A DNA stretch of 64,000 bases from Myxococcota bacterium (GTDB lineage Bacteria; Myxococcota_A; UBA9160; SMWR01): positions 186,001 through 250,000 of the forward strand of contig JBCCEW010000001.1 of the NCBI GenBank assembly GCA_039030075.1, in the 5' to 3' direction. The notes beneath the pieces are model-generated. The model did no database searches and was not told the origin of the DNA. It was given only the letters and a program-made list of their open reading frames with translations. The position numbers and the translations under genes are program-made. Shown here one piece after another: positions 1 through 8,850 of the stretch; position 1 is the first letter of the stretch, and the number at the start of each line of letters is the position of its first letter.

Positions 1-1
1 C

Positions 2-91
2 CTCACGGATCGAGCGCGTGCGGCGATCGCGGACGCTCTCGACCAGATGCGCGAGGAGCGCCGCGCGGGCGCTGATAGGATGGCGTCATGA
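2..91 (+). CDS. C-terminal fragment of an upstream gene (unidentified)
   Basis: From base 2 a reading frame runs to a TGA at 89-91 and encodes about 29 residues, beginning LTDRARAAIADALDQ and followed by an Arg/Glu-rich stretch. It looks like the amphipathic C-terminal helix of a protein that starts outside the window. The composition is protein-like, but the fragment is too short to assign a family. It could also be a chance frame in GC-rich DNA, because the other two frames hold no convincing alternative. Confidence 0.4.
   Translation, partial: LTDRARAAIADALDQMREERRAGADRMAS
76..81 (+). promoter_or_regulatory. -10-like hexamer TAGGAT upstream of the DUF3604 gene
   Basis: TAGGAT lies 72 bases before the ATG at 153. 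It is one of eight similar TA(T/G)(A/G)(C/A)T hexamers in front of genes in this window. No convincing -35 box is visible. It overlaps the 3' end of the upstream reading frame. Confidence 0.3.
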
Positions 92-152
92 CCCACCCGG
101 GACCCGTGCCGGCGAATCCGACTCCGCCTCGCATGAACCGACCAGGGGTCAC

Positions 153-2366
153 ATGAAACGGTTTCTGCTGCTGGGGTCGCTCGCGATTCTCGGGCTTCTG
201 GCCGTCCTCTACGCCGCGGGCCGGGGCTGGCTCGGCGAGACGCTCCATGCCGGGACGCCCCTCGCGCAGCCGCGGGTGCCGGGGCCAGCGTCGGAAACCG
301 AGGGCGCGAAGCGGGTCCTGTTCGGCGACTTCCATGTGCATACCGGGTTCTCGGCCGACGCCTACACGCTCAGCCTGCCGCTCACGGGGGGCAGCGGCAG
401 CCACACGGTGGCCGATGCCTGCGACTTCGCGCGCTTCTGCGCCGGGCTCGACTTCTGGTCGGTCAACGACCATGCCGAGGGCGCCTCGCCGCGCCGCTGG
501 CGGGAAACCGTGGAAACCGTGCGCCAATGCGACGCGGTCGGACGCGACGCGAGCGGCGCCTCGGATCTCGTGTCGTTCCTCGGCTGGGAGTGGTCCCACA
601 TGGGAACGACGCCCGAGAACCACTACGGGCATCGCAACGTCGTGTTGCGCGACCTCGAAGACGCCTCCATCCCGACACGGCCGATCGGCGCGGATTCCCC
701 GGCCCAGTACTTCCAGAGCGCTCCGGCCCTCGTGCGGGGCGTTTTGCCGCTGATCACCGGCGAACCCGCCTACCTGCGCTACGCGACGGCCCTCGAAGAG
801 ACCGAGGCCACGCCCCGCTGCGCCGACGGCGTTCCGGTGCGTGAGCTCCCGAGCGACTGCCGCGAACTCACCGCAACCCCGGCCGGCCTGTTCGCAAAGC
901 TGCGGGATTGGGGTCATGCCGCCCTCGTGATTCCCCATGGCATGACCTGGGGGATGTACACGCCGCCGGGTTCGAACTGGGAGAAGCAGCTGTCCCCCGA
1001 GCAGCACGATCCTGTGCTGCAGCGTCTGGTCGAGGTGTACTCGGGTCACGGCAACGTCGAGCCCTACCGGGACTGGCGCGGCGTGACCGTCGACGCGGAC
1101 GGCGTCCGGCGCTGTCCGCCGCCCCGCGACGACTACCTGCCCGCCTGCTGGCAAGCCGGAGAGATCATCCGCCGTCGCTGTGGCGACGCGGGCCTGGCGG
1201 AAGAGACCTGCGAGGCGCGCGCGGCCGACGCGCGCCGCCACTTCGTCGAGGGGGCGGCGGGGCTCGGCCATCTGGCGGTGCCGAGCGCGAGTGCCGAGGA
1301 GTGGGGCGACGCCGGGCAGTGTCGCGACTGTTTCTCGCCCGCGTTTTCCTACCGTCCGGGGTCGTCGGCCCAGGCGCTGCTCGGTCTTTCGCGCAGCGAG
1401 GGCGACGCGCCGCCCCAGCGCTTCCGGCTCGGCTTCATCGCTTCGAGCGACAACCACACGGCACGCCCCGGCACCGGATACAAGGAACTCTTGCGCACAC
1501 GCATGTCCGACGCGCGGATGGCGCGGGTGAAGCTACCGATCGGGGCGCCCGAGTTCGATCCGGCGCCCGAGGCGCGTCCGGCCGATCCCGGCGACGTCGC
1601 GCCGAGTGAGTGGATCGAACGCGAACGCGCCGGATCCTTCTACTTCACCGGCGGGCTCGTGGCAGTGCACGCGACGCGGCGCCACCGCGAGGCGATCTGG
1701 GAGGCGCTCGAGACGCGCGAGACCTACGCGACGAGTGGGCCGCGCATCCTGCTCTGGTTCGACGCCATCGACGCGAATGCGTCCGGGGGGCGCGCCCCGA
1801 TGGGCAGTCACCTCACGATGGACCGCGAACCGACGTTCGAGGTGCGCGCCGTCGGGTCCCACGAACAGGCACCGGGTTGTCGTGCGGGCACGGAAGAGCG
1901 CGTGGGCGCCGACCGCCTGGCGCGTCTCTGCGGCGGCGAGTGCTTCCATCCCACGGATACGCGGCGGCCGATCGTCCGGATCGAGGTGATCCGCGTACGA
2001 CCCCAGCGCACGGCCGACGAACCGCTGGCGGATCTGATCGAGGACCCGTGGCGCTCCTTCGCCTGCGATGGTGACCTGGAAGGCTGCGTCGTGCGCTTCT
2101 CGGACCCCGAGTTCGTCGCTGGCCAGCGCGACACCACGTACTACGTCCGCGCGATCGAGGTTGCGAGCCCGGCCGTGAACGGGGGGACCCTGCGCTGCGA
2201 ACCTGGCGACGCGGGCCCCTGCACACAGATGCAGCCCTGTGATCCGTGGGCGCCCGAGAGCGAAGACTGCCTGGCGCCGGTCGAAGAGCGTGCCTGGTCG
2301 TCCCCGATCTTCGTCGACTGGCGTGCGCCCGACGCAGCGCCGGCCGAGATCGCCCGCGCTCCCTGA
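153..2366 (+). CDS. DUF3604 domain protein, membrane-anchored
   Basis: 737 residues. The ATG at 153 is preferred over in-frame upstream codons because it opens with a typical N-terminal membrane anchor or signal (Lys-Arg, then a hydrophobic run at residues 4-22). Residues 58-67 (GDFHVHTGFS) carry a D-x-H-x-H pattern like that of PHP-type metal-dependent phosphoesterases, and a second His-containing segment (SSDNHTARPGTG) lies near residue 430. These are hallmarks of DUF3604. The family has no established reaction; a periplasmic metal-dependent hydrolase is inference. The protein is Cys-rich in its C-terminal third, which fits export. It converges with the spermidine-synthase-like gene, with only 10 bases between the stops. 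Confidence 0.85.
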   Translation: MKRFLLLGSLAILGLLAVLYAAGRGWLGETLHAGTPLAQPRVPGPASETEGAKRVLFGDFHVHTGFSADAYTLSLPLTGGSGSHTVADACDFARFCAGLDFWSVNDHAEGASPRRWRETVETVRQCDAVGRDASGASDLVSFLGWEWSHMGTTPENHYGHRNVVLRDLEDASIPTRPIGADSPAQYFQSAPALVRGVLPLITGEPAYLRYATALEETEATPRCADGVPVRELPSDCRELTATPAGLFAKLRDWGHAALVIPHGMTWGMYTPPGSNWEKQLSPEQHDPVLQRLVEVYSGHGNVEPYRDWRGVTVDADGVRRCPPPRDDYLPACWQAGEIIRRRCGDAGLAEETCEARAADARRHFVEGAAGLGHLAVPSASAEEWGDAGQCRDCFSPAFSYRPGSSAQALLGLSRSEGDAPPQRFRLGFIASSDNHTARPGTGYKELLRTRMSDARMARVKLPIGAPEFDPAPEARPADPGDVAPSEWIERERAGSFYFTGGLVAVHATRRHREAIWEALETRETYATSGPRILLWFDAIDANASGGRAPMGSHLTMDREPTFEVRAVGSHEQAPGCRAGTEERVGADRLARLCGGECFHPTDTRRPIVRIEVIRVRPQRTADEPLADLIEDPWRSFACDGDLEGCVVRFSDPEFVAGQRDTTYYVRAIEVASPAVNGGTLRCEPGDAGPCTQMQPCDPWAPESEDCLAPVEERAWSSPIFVDWRAPDAAPAEIARAP

Positions 2367-2381
2367 GCGGGCTCTCTCAGG
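2362..2381. terminator. Possible bidirectional hairpin between convergent genes
   Basis: CCTGAG at 2362-2367 and CTCAGG at 2376-2381 form a perfect 6-bp inverted repeat with an 8-base loop. Both convergent stop codons lie inside the arms. There is no T-run, so factor-independent termination is uncertain. Confidence 0.25.
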
Positions 2382-3093
2382 CGCGCGCGAAGAACAGCCA
2401 GTTCGTCTCGGCCGCCTCGTCGGGGTCGAGGAGCGGGTTGCGAAAGTCGATCGACTCGGTCCAGACCCGCTCGAACACGCCCTCCAGCCGTGCGACGAAG
2501 GGAGCGCACGGGGCATGGGACCACACGCCGAGGATCCCGCCGGGCTTCAGATGGGCTTTCGCGTGCCGCAGGCCGGCCTCGCTGTAGAAACGCTCGCTCT
2601 CGCGTCCGAGCGGCTCCTCGGGCGAGTGGTCGACGTCGACCAGCACGAGGTCCCACTGGCGCTCGGGCGGAGCCCAGAGCTCGCCGTAGACATCGTCGAC
2701 GCGCGTATGGAAACGGTCGTCGGCGAGCAACACGGGGGACAGCGGGACGCGTCCGTCGCGCACCCAATCCACGACCGGGGACAGGAACTCCACGACTTCG
2801 AGGTGGCGGACCGCGGGAGACTCGAGCACCGCGGCGGCGGTGTATCCGAGGCCGAGACCGCCGACCAACACGTCGAGGTCACGGCCACCATGGGTCTCGA
2901 TGGAGCGCGATGCGAGCGCGCGCTCGGAGGCCGTGTTGCACGTGCTCATCAGGTAGTGGTGATCGAGGGTCAGCTCGTGCACCACCATTCCCGGCCGGCT
3001 CAGCAGCTCCCGCTTCCGCAGGCAGACGATTCCCAGGGAAGACTCTTCGGATTCGAGATACTCGATGTTCGACATCGGTAGGAGGTAGGACAA
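2377..3093 (-). CDS. Spermidine-synthase-like methyltransferase-fold protein
   Basis: 238 residues with a Rossmann nucleotide-binding segment (DVLVGGLGLGYTAAAV, residues about 74-89), an acidic residue after strand 2 (EVVEFLSPVVDW) and the motif DLVLVDVDHSPEE near residue 149. This order is typical of spermidine synthase / SpeE-like proteins, which transfer aminopropyl groups from decarboxylated SAM. Many short homologues have unknown substrates, so polyamine synthesis is not established. The start is a TTG five bases after the upstream PhyH stop, with GAGG just before it; an in-frame ATG at 3075 is the alternative. The arrangement indicates one operon with the PhyH gene. Confidence 0.75.
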   Translation of the reverse strand: MSYLLPMSNIEYLESEESSLGIVCLRKRELLSRPGMVVHELTLDHHYLMSTCNTASERALASRSIETHGGRDLDVLVGGLGLGYTAAAVLESPAVRHLEVVEFLSPVVDWVRDGRVPLSPVLLADDRFHTRVDDVYGELWAPPERQWDLVLVDVDHSPEEPLGRESERFYSEAGLRHAKAHLKPGGILGVWSHAPCAPFVARLEGVFERVWTESIDFRNPLLDPDEAAETNWLFFARA

Positions 3094-3098
3094 ACGCC

Positions 3099-4304
3099 TC
3101 AGGCGCGCTCGGCCACCTTCTCGAGGTGCTCGACCTGGCCGTCGTCACGGCCGAGCAGGACGTCGTTGTAGCTCTGGTCGCCCCGATGGTTGTAGGCGTC
3201 GGGGCGCGCGTAGTTCACGAGCACGCACTTGCGGAAGGGGCCGTCGCCCGTGGGCGGCGGCGCCGCGTGCATGACGTCGCTGTAGTGGAGCGAGACATCT
3301 CCCGGGTCGGCGGCGAGGGAGATACCGCGGGGCGCGCGGGGGTCGGTGGCGTCGATGAAGCCGAGCGAGGCGACGTGACTGCCCGGCAGTACCCGCAGCT
3401 CGCCGGTCTCGGGTCGCCCCGGGTAGAGGTAGATCGAGAACACGAGCACCGGGCACATCGACGCATGCCCACCCATGCCGCAGTCGCGGTGCCAGGGCAG
3501 ATCCGACAGGCCCTCGGCCATCGACGGGTTCTTGATCAGCACGGAGACGCCGTCCTCGGTCTGTTCGGCGCGCGGGACCATCGGCAGGTGCGAGAGTGCC
3601 GCGAGCCCGGCGATGCGCGGGTCGGTGGGGAGTCCGCGGAAGGCCGGGACCTCGTCACAGCGGGTGACGCGGCAGAGCAGCGACTCGCCCTCGGCGTTCT
3701 TCCCCCACCACGAGCGCTGGTCCCCGGGCCGCGCCCCGCGTTCCTCGGAGAGGGCGGCTTCGCGCATGCCGGCGATCTCGTCGGCACGGAAGACGTCCTT
3801 CACGAGCAGGAAGCCTGCGGTGCGCAGGAAGTGGGCCATGGCGTCGCGATCGTCGCCGAGGCGGAAGTGCTGGTGCGGATCGAGCGGGCTGCCCGCGGCG
3901 TCGCGCAGGTCGACCGTGTCCGGGTCGAAGACGCGACGACCGTGGTACAGGGCACGCAGGCCGGGCTCCCACCGCACGAAGCGCATCCCGGAGCCGCGCC
4001 GCAGAGTGACGCGACCCGAGTAGAGCAGGCCGGACGCGGATTCCAGGTCGCGTACGAGATCGGCCCACAAGTGGGGTGCCAGCTCGACGACCACGCGCGC
4101 AGACGCCTCGCCGGGTTCGACGGCGACGCCACCGGGGATCGGCCGGTACGTATAGGCCGAGCCCGAGGGAAGCCGGAAGGCGAGGGCGCCGATTGCTTCC
4201 AGGTCGTCGGCAGCTGCCAGGGCGCCGCGCCCTTCGGCCAGCAGGCGGGGCAACTCGACCTGGTGGTAGTGATCGAAGTCCAGGGACGGGGTCTCCGGAG
4301 CCAT
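3099..4304 (-). CDS. PhyH-type Fe(II)/2-oxoglutarate dioxygenase with N-terminal SCP2-like region
   Basis: 401 residues; ATG preceded by GGGAGGA. The C-terminal half is a phytanoyl-CoA dioxygenase fold: WHRDCG near residue 271 supplies the H-x-D pair, DVMHAAPPP near 345 the distal His, and FRKCVLVNYARP the Arg expected to bind 2-oxoglutarate. About 170 residues precede it, against a usual family length near 260-300. Residues about 40-130 (strand pattern, then LLYSGRVTLRRGSGMRF) resemble an SCP2-type lipid-binding fold; that part is inference from pattern only. A lipid or sterol-like substrate would fit. It is the first gene of a two-gene minus-strand operon and is divergent from thrS. Confidence 0.85.
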   Translation of the reverse strand: MAPETPSLDFDHYHQVELPRLLAEGRGALAAADDLEAIGALAFRLPSGSAYTYRPIPGGVAVEPGEASARVVVELAPHLWADLVRDLESASGLLYSGRVTLRRGSGMRFVRWEPGLRALYHGRRVFDPDTVDLRDAAGSPLDPHQHFRLGDDRDAMAHFLRTAGFLLVKDVFRADEIAGMREAALSEERGARPGDQRSWWGKNAEGESLLCRVTRCDEVPAFRGLPTDPRIAGLAALSHLPMVPRAEQTEDGVSVLIKNPSMAEGLSDLPWHRDCGMGGHASMCPVLVFSIYLYPGRPETGELRVLPGSHVASLGFIDATDPRAPRGISLAADPGDVSLHYSDVMHAAPPPTGDGPFRKCVLVNYARPDAYNHRGDQSYNDVLLGRDDGQVEHLEKVAERA

Positions 4305-4398
4305 GGCGTCCTCCCGGGCCCAGTGTACTCGTTCGGCCCCGTGATCCGATCGACACCGGTCCTCGCGGCAGGGGGTGCCCTTCGCGGGCCCGGCCGCG

Positions 4399-4404
4399 TA
4401 GACT
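4399..4404 (+). promoter_or_regulatory. -10-like hexamer TAGACT upstream of thrS
   Basis: TAGACT lies 82 bases before the thrS ATG, in the divergent gap with the PhyH gene. It matches the recurrent hexamer seen before other genes here. No clear -35 box is seen. Confidence 0.35.
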
Positions 4405-4485
4405 GGCCACGTCCGGCTCGGTGGGCGGTAGCCATCGGGCGCAGGGCGAGGGCGGCTCGTGTCCGTCCCGCGAAGGAGAATCCCG

Positions 4486-6477
4486 ATGACCGAAGTCCGA
4501 CTCCCCGATGGGAGCCGGCGTCAGCTTGCCGCTGGCGCCAGCGCCGCCGATCTCGCCGCCGACATCGGCCCCGGCCTCGCCAAGGCCGCCGTCGCCGCCA
4601 AGGTGAATGGTCACATCGTCGACCTGGCCCTCCCGCTTCCGGACGACGCCGAAGTGGCGCTTCTCACGAAGAAGGACGACGAGGGCCTCGAGGTGCTGCG
4701 GCATTCGGCTGCGCACCTGATGGCCGACGCGATCCTGCGCATCTTCCCTCAGGCCGAACTCACGATCGGGCCCGTGGTGGAAGACGGCTTCTACTACGAC
4801 ATCCATCTGCCGGAAGGAAAGATCACGCCCGACGACTTCCCGGCCATCGAGGCCGAGATGGGACGCATCGCGAAGGAGGACCACCCCTTCCAGCGCTGCG
4901 TGGTCGCGGACCCGGACCGCGACGAGGTGTTTGCGCGCTACCGGGCGATCGACGGCGGGCACAACAAGTTCAAGGAGGAGATCGTCGGCGACATCCGCGC
5001 CCGCGGCGACGAACTCTCCTTCTACAAGCACGGCGACTTCGTGGATCTTTGCCGCGGACCGCACGTGCCGAGCACGGGCTGGCTGAAGCACGTGAAGCTC
5101 ACCAGCGTGGCCGGCTCCTACTGGCGCGCCGATGCGAGCCGCGAGCAGTTGGTGAGGGTCTACGGCACGGCCTTCTTCGACAAGAAGGCGTTGAAGGAGC
5201 ACCTTCGCCTCATCGAAGAGGCGAAGAAGCGCGATCACCGCGTGCTCGGCGAACAGCTCGACCTGTTCAGCTTCCACGAGGACGCCCCGGGCTTCCCGTT
5301 CTTCCACCCGAACGGCACGGTGCTCTTCAACCTGCTCACCGGCACGATGCGCGGGCTGTTGCGTCGCCGCGGGTACTTCGAGGTGAAGGCGCCGCTCGTG
5401 CTGTCCGAGCAGCTCTGGCACACCTCGGGCCACTACGACAACTACCTCGAGAACATGTTCTTCACGAAGCTGAAGCTGCGCGACGAGAACGCGCCCGACG
5501 GCGTGCAGGAAGACGTGGAAGAGGACCGCCCGATGGCGGTGAAGCCGATGAACTGCCCTGGCCATCTGCTCGTCTACGGCACGCGGCCGCGCAGCCACAA
5601 CGAGTTCCCCCTGCGCTTCTCCGAGATGGGCCTGGTGCACCGCCGCGAGCTCTCGGGTGTGCGGCACGGACTCTTCCGCGTGCAGGCCTTCACCCAGGAC
5701 GACGCCCACCACTTCTGCACGCCCGAGCAGATCGAGGGCGAGATCGCGATGCTGATCGCCTTCTTCAAGGAGGTCTACGCGATGTTCGACCTCGGCGACG
5801 TGCGCATCGAGCTGTCGACGCGCCCCGAGAAGAGCATCGGCAGCGACGAGATCTGGGAGAAGGCCGAGGGGGCGCTGCGCACGGCCCTCGAATCCGAGGG
5901 CATCGAGTACGACCTCAACGAGGGCGACGGTGCGTTCTACGGCCCGAAGATCGACTTCCACATTCGCGACACCCTGAAGCGCTCGTGGCAGTGCGGCACG
6001 ATCCAGCTCGACTTCTCGATGCCGGCGCGCTTCGGGCTGACCTACGTCGGCCCCGACGGCCAGAAGCACACGCCGGTGATGATTCACCGCGCGTGCTACG
6101 GCAGCGTCGAGCGTTTCCTCGGCATCTTGATCGAGCACTACGCCGCGCGCTTCCCGCTCTGGCTGGCGCCGGTGCAGGCCGTCGTCATCCCGGTCAGCGA
6201 CAAGTACCTCGACTACGCGAAGGAGGTGCACGAGAAGCTGCTCGATGCCGGGGTGCGCGCCGAGGCGAACCTCAAGGACGACCGGGTCGGCTACAAGATC
6301 CGCGAGGCGAGCCTGCGCAAGCTGCCCTACGCGCTGGTCGTGGGTGAGCGCGAGCAGGACTCGGGCACCGTCAACGCCCGCTCGCGCGAGGACGGCGAGC
6401 TGGGAGAAATGGCGGTGGCCGACTTCCTCGCGCGCTTCGCCGAGGAGAACGCTGCCGCCGCGGTGGTCGCCGACTGA
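4486..6477 (+). CDS. thrS: Threonyl-tRNA synthetase
   Basis: 663 residues, full length for ThrRS. It charges tRNA-Thr in the cytoplasm. Visible parts in order: N-terminal TGS domain (1-60); editing domain with HSAAH at 73-77 and a CRGPH segment near 189; class II catalytic core with MNCPGH near 356, whose Cys is a zinc ligand, and the His residues of VHRRELSG and QDDAHHFC; and a C-terminal anticodon-binding domain ending at PYALVVGEREQ. The ATG at 4486 is chosen over an upstream GTG because AAGGAG lies just before it. Unlike the common thrS-infC order, it is followed by a nitroreductase gene. Confidence 0.98.
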   Translation: MTEVRLPDGSRRQLAAGASAADLAADIGPGLAKAAVAAKVNGHIVDLALPLPDDAEVALLTKKDDEGLEVLRHSAAHLMADAILRIFPQAELTIGPVVEDGFYYDIHLPEGKITPDDFPAIEAEMGRIAKEDHPFQRCVVADPDRDEVFARYRAIDGGHNKFKEEIVGDIRARGDELSFYKHGDFVDLCRGPHVPSTGWLKHVKLTSVAGSYWRADASREQLVRVYGTAFFDKKALKEHLRLIEEAKKRDHRVLGEQLDLFSFHEDAPGFPFFHPNGTVLFNLLTGTMRGLLRRRGYFEVKAPLVLSEQLWHTSGHYDNYLENMFFTKLKLRDENAPDGVQEDVEEDRPMAVKPMNCPGHLLVYGTRPRSHNEFPLRFSEMGLVHRRELSGVRHGLFRVQAFTQDDAHHFCTPEQIEGEIAMLIAFFKEVYAMFDLGDVRIELSTRPEKSIGSDEIWEKAEGALRTALESEGIEYDLNEGDGAFYGPKIDFHIRDTLKRSWQCGTIQLDFSMPARFGLTYVGPDGQKHTPVMIHRACYGSVERFLGILIEHYAARFPLWLAPVQAVVIPVSDKYLDYAKEVHEKLLDAGVRAEANLKDDRVGYKIREASLRKLPYALVVGEREQDSGTVNARSREDGELGEMAVADFLARFAEENAAAAVVAD

Positions 6478-6572
6478 GCCCGCGCTTCCCCGCTTGACCG
6501 GCGCTCGCGGCGTATGTCAGAAACACTTGCGCGCCCCACTGCCCCCTGCGCTCGAGCCAACCAGGAGACACC

Positions 6573-7223
6573 ATGTCCGCCCCCTTCGATCTCGCCGAAA
6601 CCGATCGCCTGCTCTCGACCACCCGCGCGGTGCGCAAGCGCCTGGATCTCACGCGTCCCGTCGAGCGGGAGGTGATCCTCGACTGCATCCGCATCTCCCA
6701 GCAGGCGCCGACGGGCAGCAACAGCCAGACCTGGCGCTGGATGGTCGTGACCGACGCCGGGAAGCGGGCCGAGCTGGCGCGGATCTACGCCGAGACCGGC
6801 AAGGAGTACCTCGCCGCGGCGAAGGAGAACCTCGACTCGTCCGACGCGCAGACCCAGCGGGTCTACGACTCGGCGTTCTACCTGATGGACCACCTCCACG
6901 AGGTGCCCGTCCACGTGATTCCCTGCGTGACGGGACGCGTGCCCGAAGGTGCGCCCGCCGCGGCACACGCTTCGATGTACGGCTCGATCCTGCCGGCGGT
7001 CTGGAGCTTCCAGCTCGCGCTGCGCAGCCGGGGCCTCGGCTCGGCCTGGACGACCCTCCACCTCTTCCGCGAACAGGAAGCGGCGAAGCTGCTCGGCATT
7101 CCCGACGACGTGACCCAGGTGGCGCTGCTGCCCGTGGCCTACACGGTCGGCACCGACTTCAAGGTCGCGCAGCGTCCCGGGCCCGAGACCATCACGTCCT
7201 TCGACCAGTGGGAACTGGTCTGA
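6573..7223 (+). CDS. Nitroreductase-family flavoprotein
   Basis: 216 residues; ATG with CAGGAG upstream. The N-terminal TTRAVRKRLD and QQAPTGSNSQTWRW segments match the FMN-binding loops of the nitroreductase fold, and the C-terminal SAWTTLHLFREQEAAKLLGIPDD region is the second conserved block. Family members are homodimeric NAD(P)H oxidoreductases acting on nitroaromatics, quinones or enones. Here the gene heads a plus-strand run with acyl-CoA ligase, hydratase and dehydrogenase genes, so it may reduce a conjugated intermediate; that is inference. The gap to the next gene is 33 bases. Confidence 0.88.
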   Translation: MSAPFDLAETDRLLSTTRAVRKRLDLTRPVEREVILDCIRISQQAPTGSNSQTWRWMVVTDAGKRAELARIYAETGKEYLAAAKENLDSSDAQTQRVYDSAFYLMDHLHEVPVHVIPCVTGRVPEGAPAAAHASMYGSILPAVWSFQLALRSRGLGSAWTTLHLFREQEAAKLLGIPDDVTQVALLPVAYTVGTDFKVAQRPGPETITSFDQWELV

Positions 7224-7256
7224 GCCCAGCCCGTCCGCCGCGAGAGGAGCTTCGCC

Positions 7257-8822
7257 ATGGGAACCATCGCCGTTCACGCCGCCGCCGACCCGGACAAGAT
7301 CGCGATCATTCTGGGCAACGGAGAGTTCGTCGAGACCTTCGGCGAGCTCGAGGAGCGCTCACGCCGCTGGGCGGCGCTGTTCCGCAAGCGCGGTCTCGAG
7401 CGCGGCGGCTGCGTCGCCGTGCTCATGGAGAACACGGATCCGAGCCACATGGATCTCTTCTGGGCGTGCCACCGCGCCGGGCTCTACTTCACGCCCGTCA
7501 ACTGGCATCTCCAGGAAGACGAGATCCAGTACATCGTCGAGAACAGCGATGCCGACGTGCTGGTCGTGTCGCCCGCCTTCGCGGAGGTCGCCGCGAGCGT
7601 CGTGGCCCAGTGCCCGCGCGTGAAGCACAGGCTGGTCAGCTCGGGGACGGCCCCGGCAGGCTTCGAGACCGCCGAAGCCGCCCTGGCCGAGATCCCGAGC
7701 GACGTCCCGCTCGACGACGAACGCGAGGGCGCGATCATGGTCTACTCGTCGGGCACCACCGGGCGACCGAAGGGGGTACGCCGCCCGCTCGCCGACGTGC
7801 CGCCCGGCGATCCGATGGTCGCCCTGTTCGCGAAGGCGTTCCTCGGCTTCTTCGGGATCAACGAAGACGACCGCTACCTGTGTCCGGCGCCGCTCTATCA
7901 CACGGCGCCGCTCATGTTCACCACCCAGCACCTGCGGATCGGTGCGTCGGTGGTGATCATGCCGAAGTTCGACGCCGAGCTCGCCATCCAGATGATGCAG
8001 GACCAGTCGGTCACGTCGTCCCAGTGGGTCCCCACCCACTTCCGACGCCTGCTCCAGCTGCCCCGCGACGTGCGCGAGCGCTACGACCTCTCGAAGCTGC
8101 GCGTCGCAGTCCACGCGGCGGCTCCGTGCCCGATTCCGATCAAGGAGCAGATGATCGAGTGGTGGGGCGACGCGATCCTCGAGTACTACGCCGGTACCGA
8201 GGGCGGCGGCACGCTGATCCGGGCCCAGGAATGGCTGTCCCACAAGGGTTCCGTGGGGCGTCACTGGTCCGGCGGCAAGGTCTGGGTGCTCGACGAGGAC
8301 GGCACCGAGATCTCGAAGCCCAACACCGAGGGCGCGATCTACTTCGAGGCGCCGAACACGGGGCGCTTCGAGTACCACAAGGACGCCGAGAAGACGAAGA
8401 ACACCTACCACGGTGATCTCTTCACGATCGGCGACATCGGCTACCTGGACGACGAGGGCTACCTCTACCTCACCGACCGCCAGTCGAACATGATCATCTC
8501 GGGCGGGGTGAACATCTATCCCCAGGAGACCGAGGACCATCTCACGGTCCACCCGAAGGTCGACGACGTGGCGGTGATCGGGGTGCCGAACGAAGAGATG
8601 GGCGAAGAGGTGAAGGCCGTCGTCATCCCCGCGGAAGGAGAGACGCCCGGGCCCGAGCTCGAGGCCGAGCTGATCGCCTACTGCCGCGAGGGCATCGCCC
8701 ACTACAAGTGTCCGCGCACGATCGACTTCGTCGACACGTTGCCCCGCACCGAGACCGGCAAGATGGCGAAGCGGAAGCTGCGAGATCGCTATTGGGGCGA
8801 AGGCGGGGCCCGGCTGGTCTAG
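7257..8822 (+). CDS. AMP-dependent acyl-CoA synthetase (ANL superfamily)
   Basis: 521 residues. It should activate a carboxylic acid to its CoA thioester through an acyl-adenylate. Core motifs are all present: the phosphate-binding loop YSSGTTGRPKG near residue 162, YYAGTEGGG (A5), GDIGYLDDEGYLYLTDR (A7, with the hinge Asp-Arg) followed by GGVNIYPQE, and the C-terminal PRTETGKMAKRKLR whose Lys is catalytic. The GTEGGG version of A5 is like that of ligases acting on sterol side chains or cyclic acids rather than classical long-chain FadD. GAGAGGAG precedes the ATG. It begins the run ligase, hydratase, dehydrogenase pair, thioesterase. Confidence 0.93.
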   Translation: MGTIAVHAAADPDKIAIILGNGEFVETFGELEERSRRWAALFRKRGLERGGCVAVLMENTDPSHMDLFWACHRAGLYFTPVNWHLQEDEIQYIVENSDADVLVVSPAFAEVAASVVAQCPRVKHRLVSSGTAPAGFETAEAALAEIPSDVPLDDEREGAIMVYSSGTTGRPKGVRRPLADVPPGDPMVALFAKAFLGFFGINEDDRYLCPAPLYHTAPLMFTTQHLRIGASVVIMPKFDAELAIQMMQDQSVTSSQWVPTHFRRLLQLPRDVRERYDLSKLRVAVHAAAPCPIPIKEQMIEWWGDAILEYYAGTEGGGTLIRAQEWLSHKGSVGRHWSGGKVWVLDEDGTEISKPNTEGAIYFEAPNTGRFEYHKDAEKTKNTYHGDLFTIGDIGYLDDEGYLYLTDRQSNMIISGGVNIYPQETEDHLTVHPKVDDVAVIGVPNEEMGEEVKAVVIPAEGETPGPELEAELIAYCREGIAHYKCPRTIDFVDTLPRTETGKMAKRKLRDRYWGEGGARLV

Positions 8823-8850
8823 CCGCGCTCGCCCCGCGAAAGGAGCCAGC

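Noticed and set aside
3655-6231. An 858-codon minus-strand frame antisense to thrS
   Set aside because: thrS is unambiguous; the antisense product is low-complexity and has no domain.
2490-6347. A 1285-codon open frame on the plus strand crossing the PhyH and thrS region
   Set aside because: It is antisense to PhyH and out of frame with thrS, and its product is Arg/Pro/Gly-rich with no recognisable domain. Long shadow frames are expected in this GC-rich DNA.
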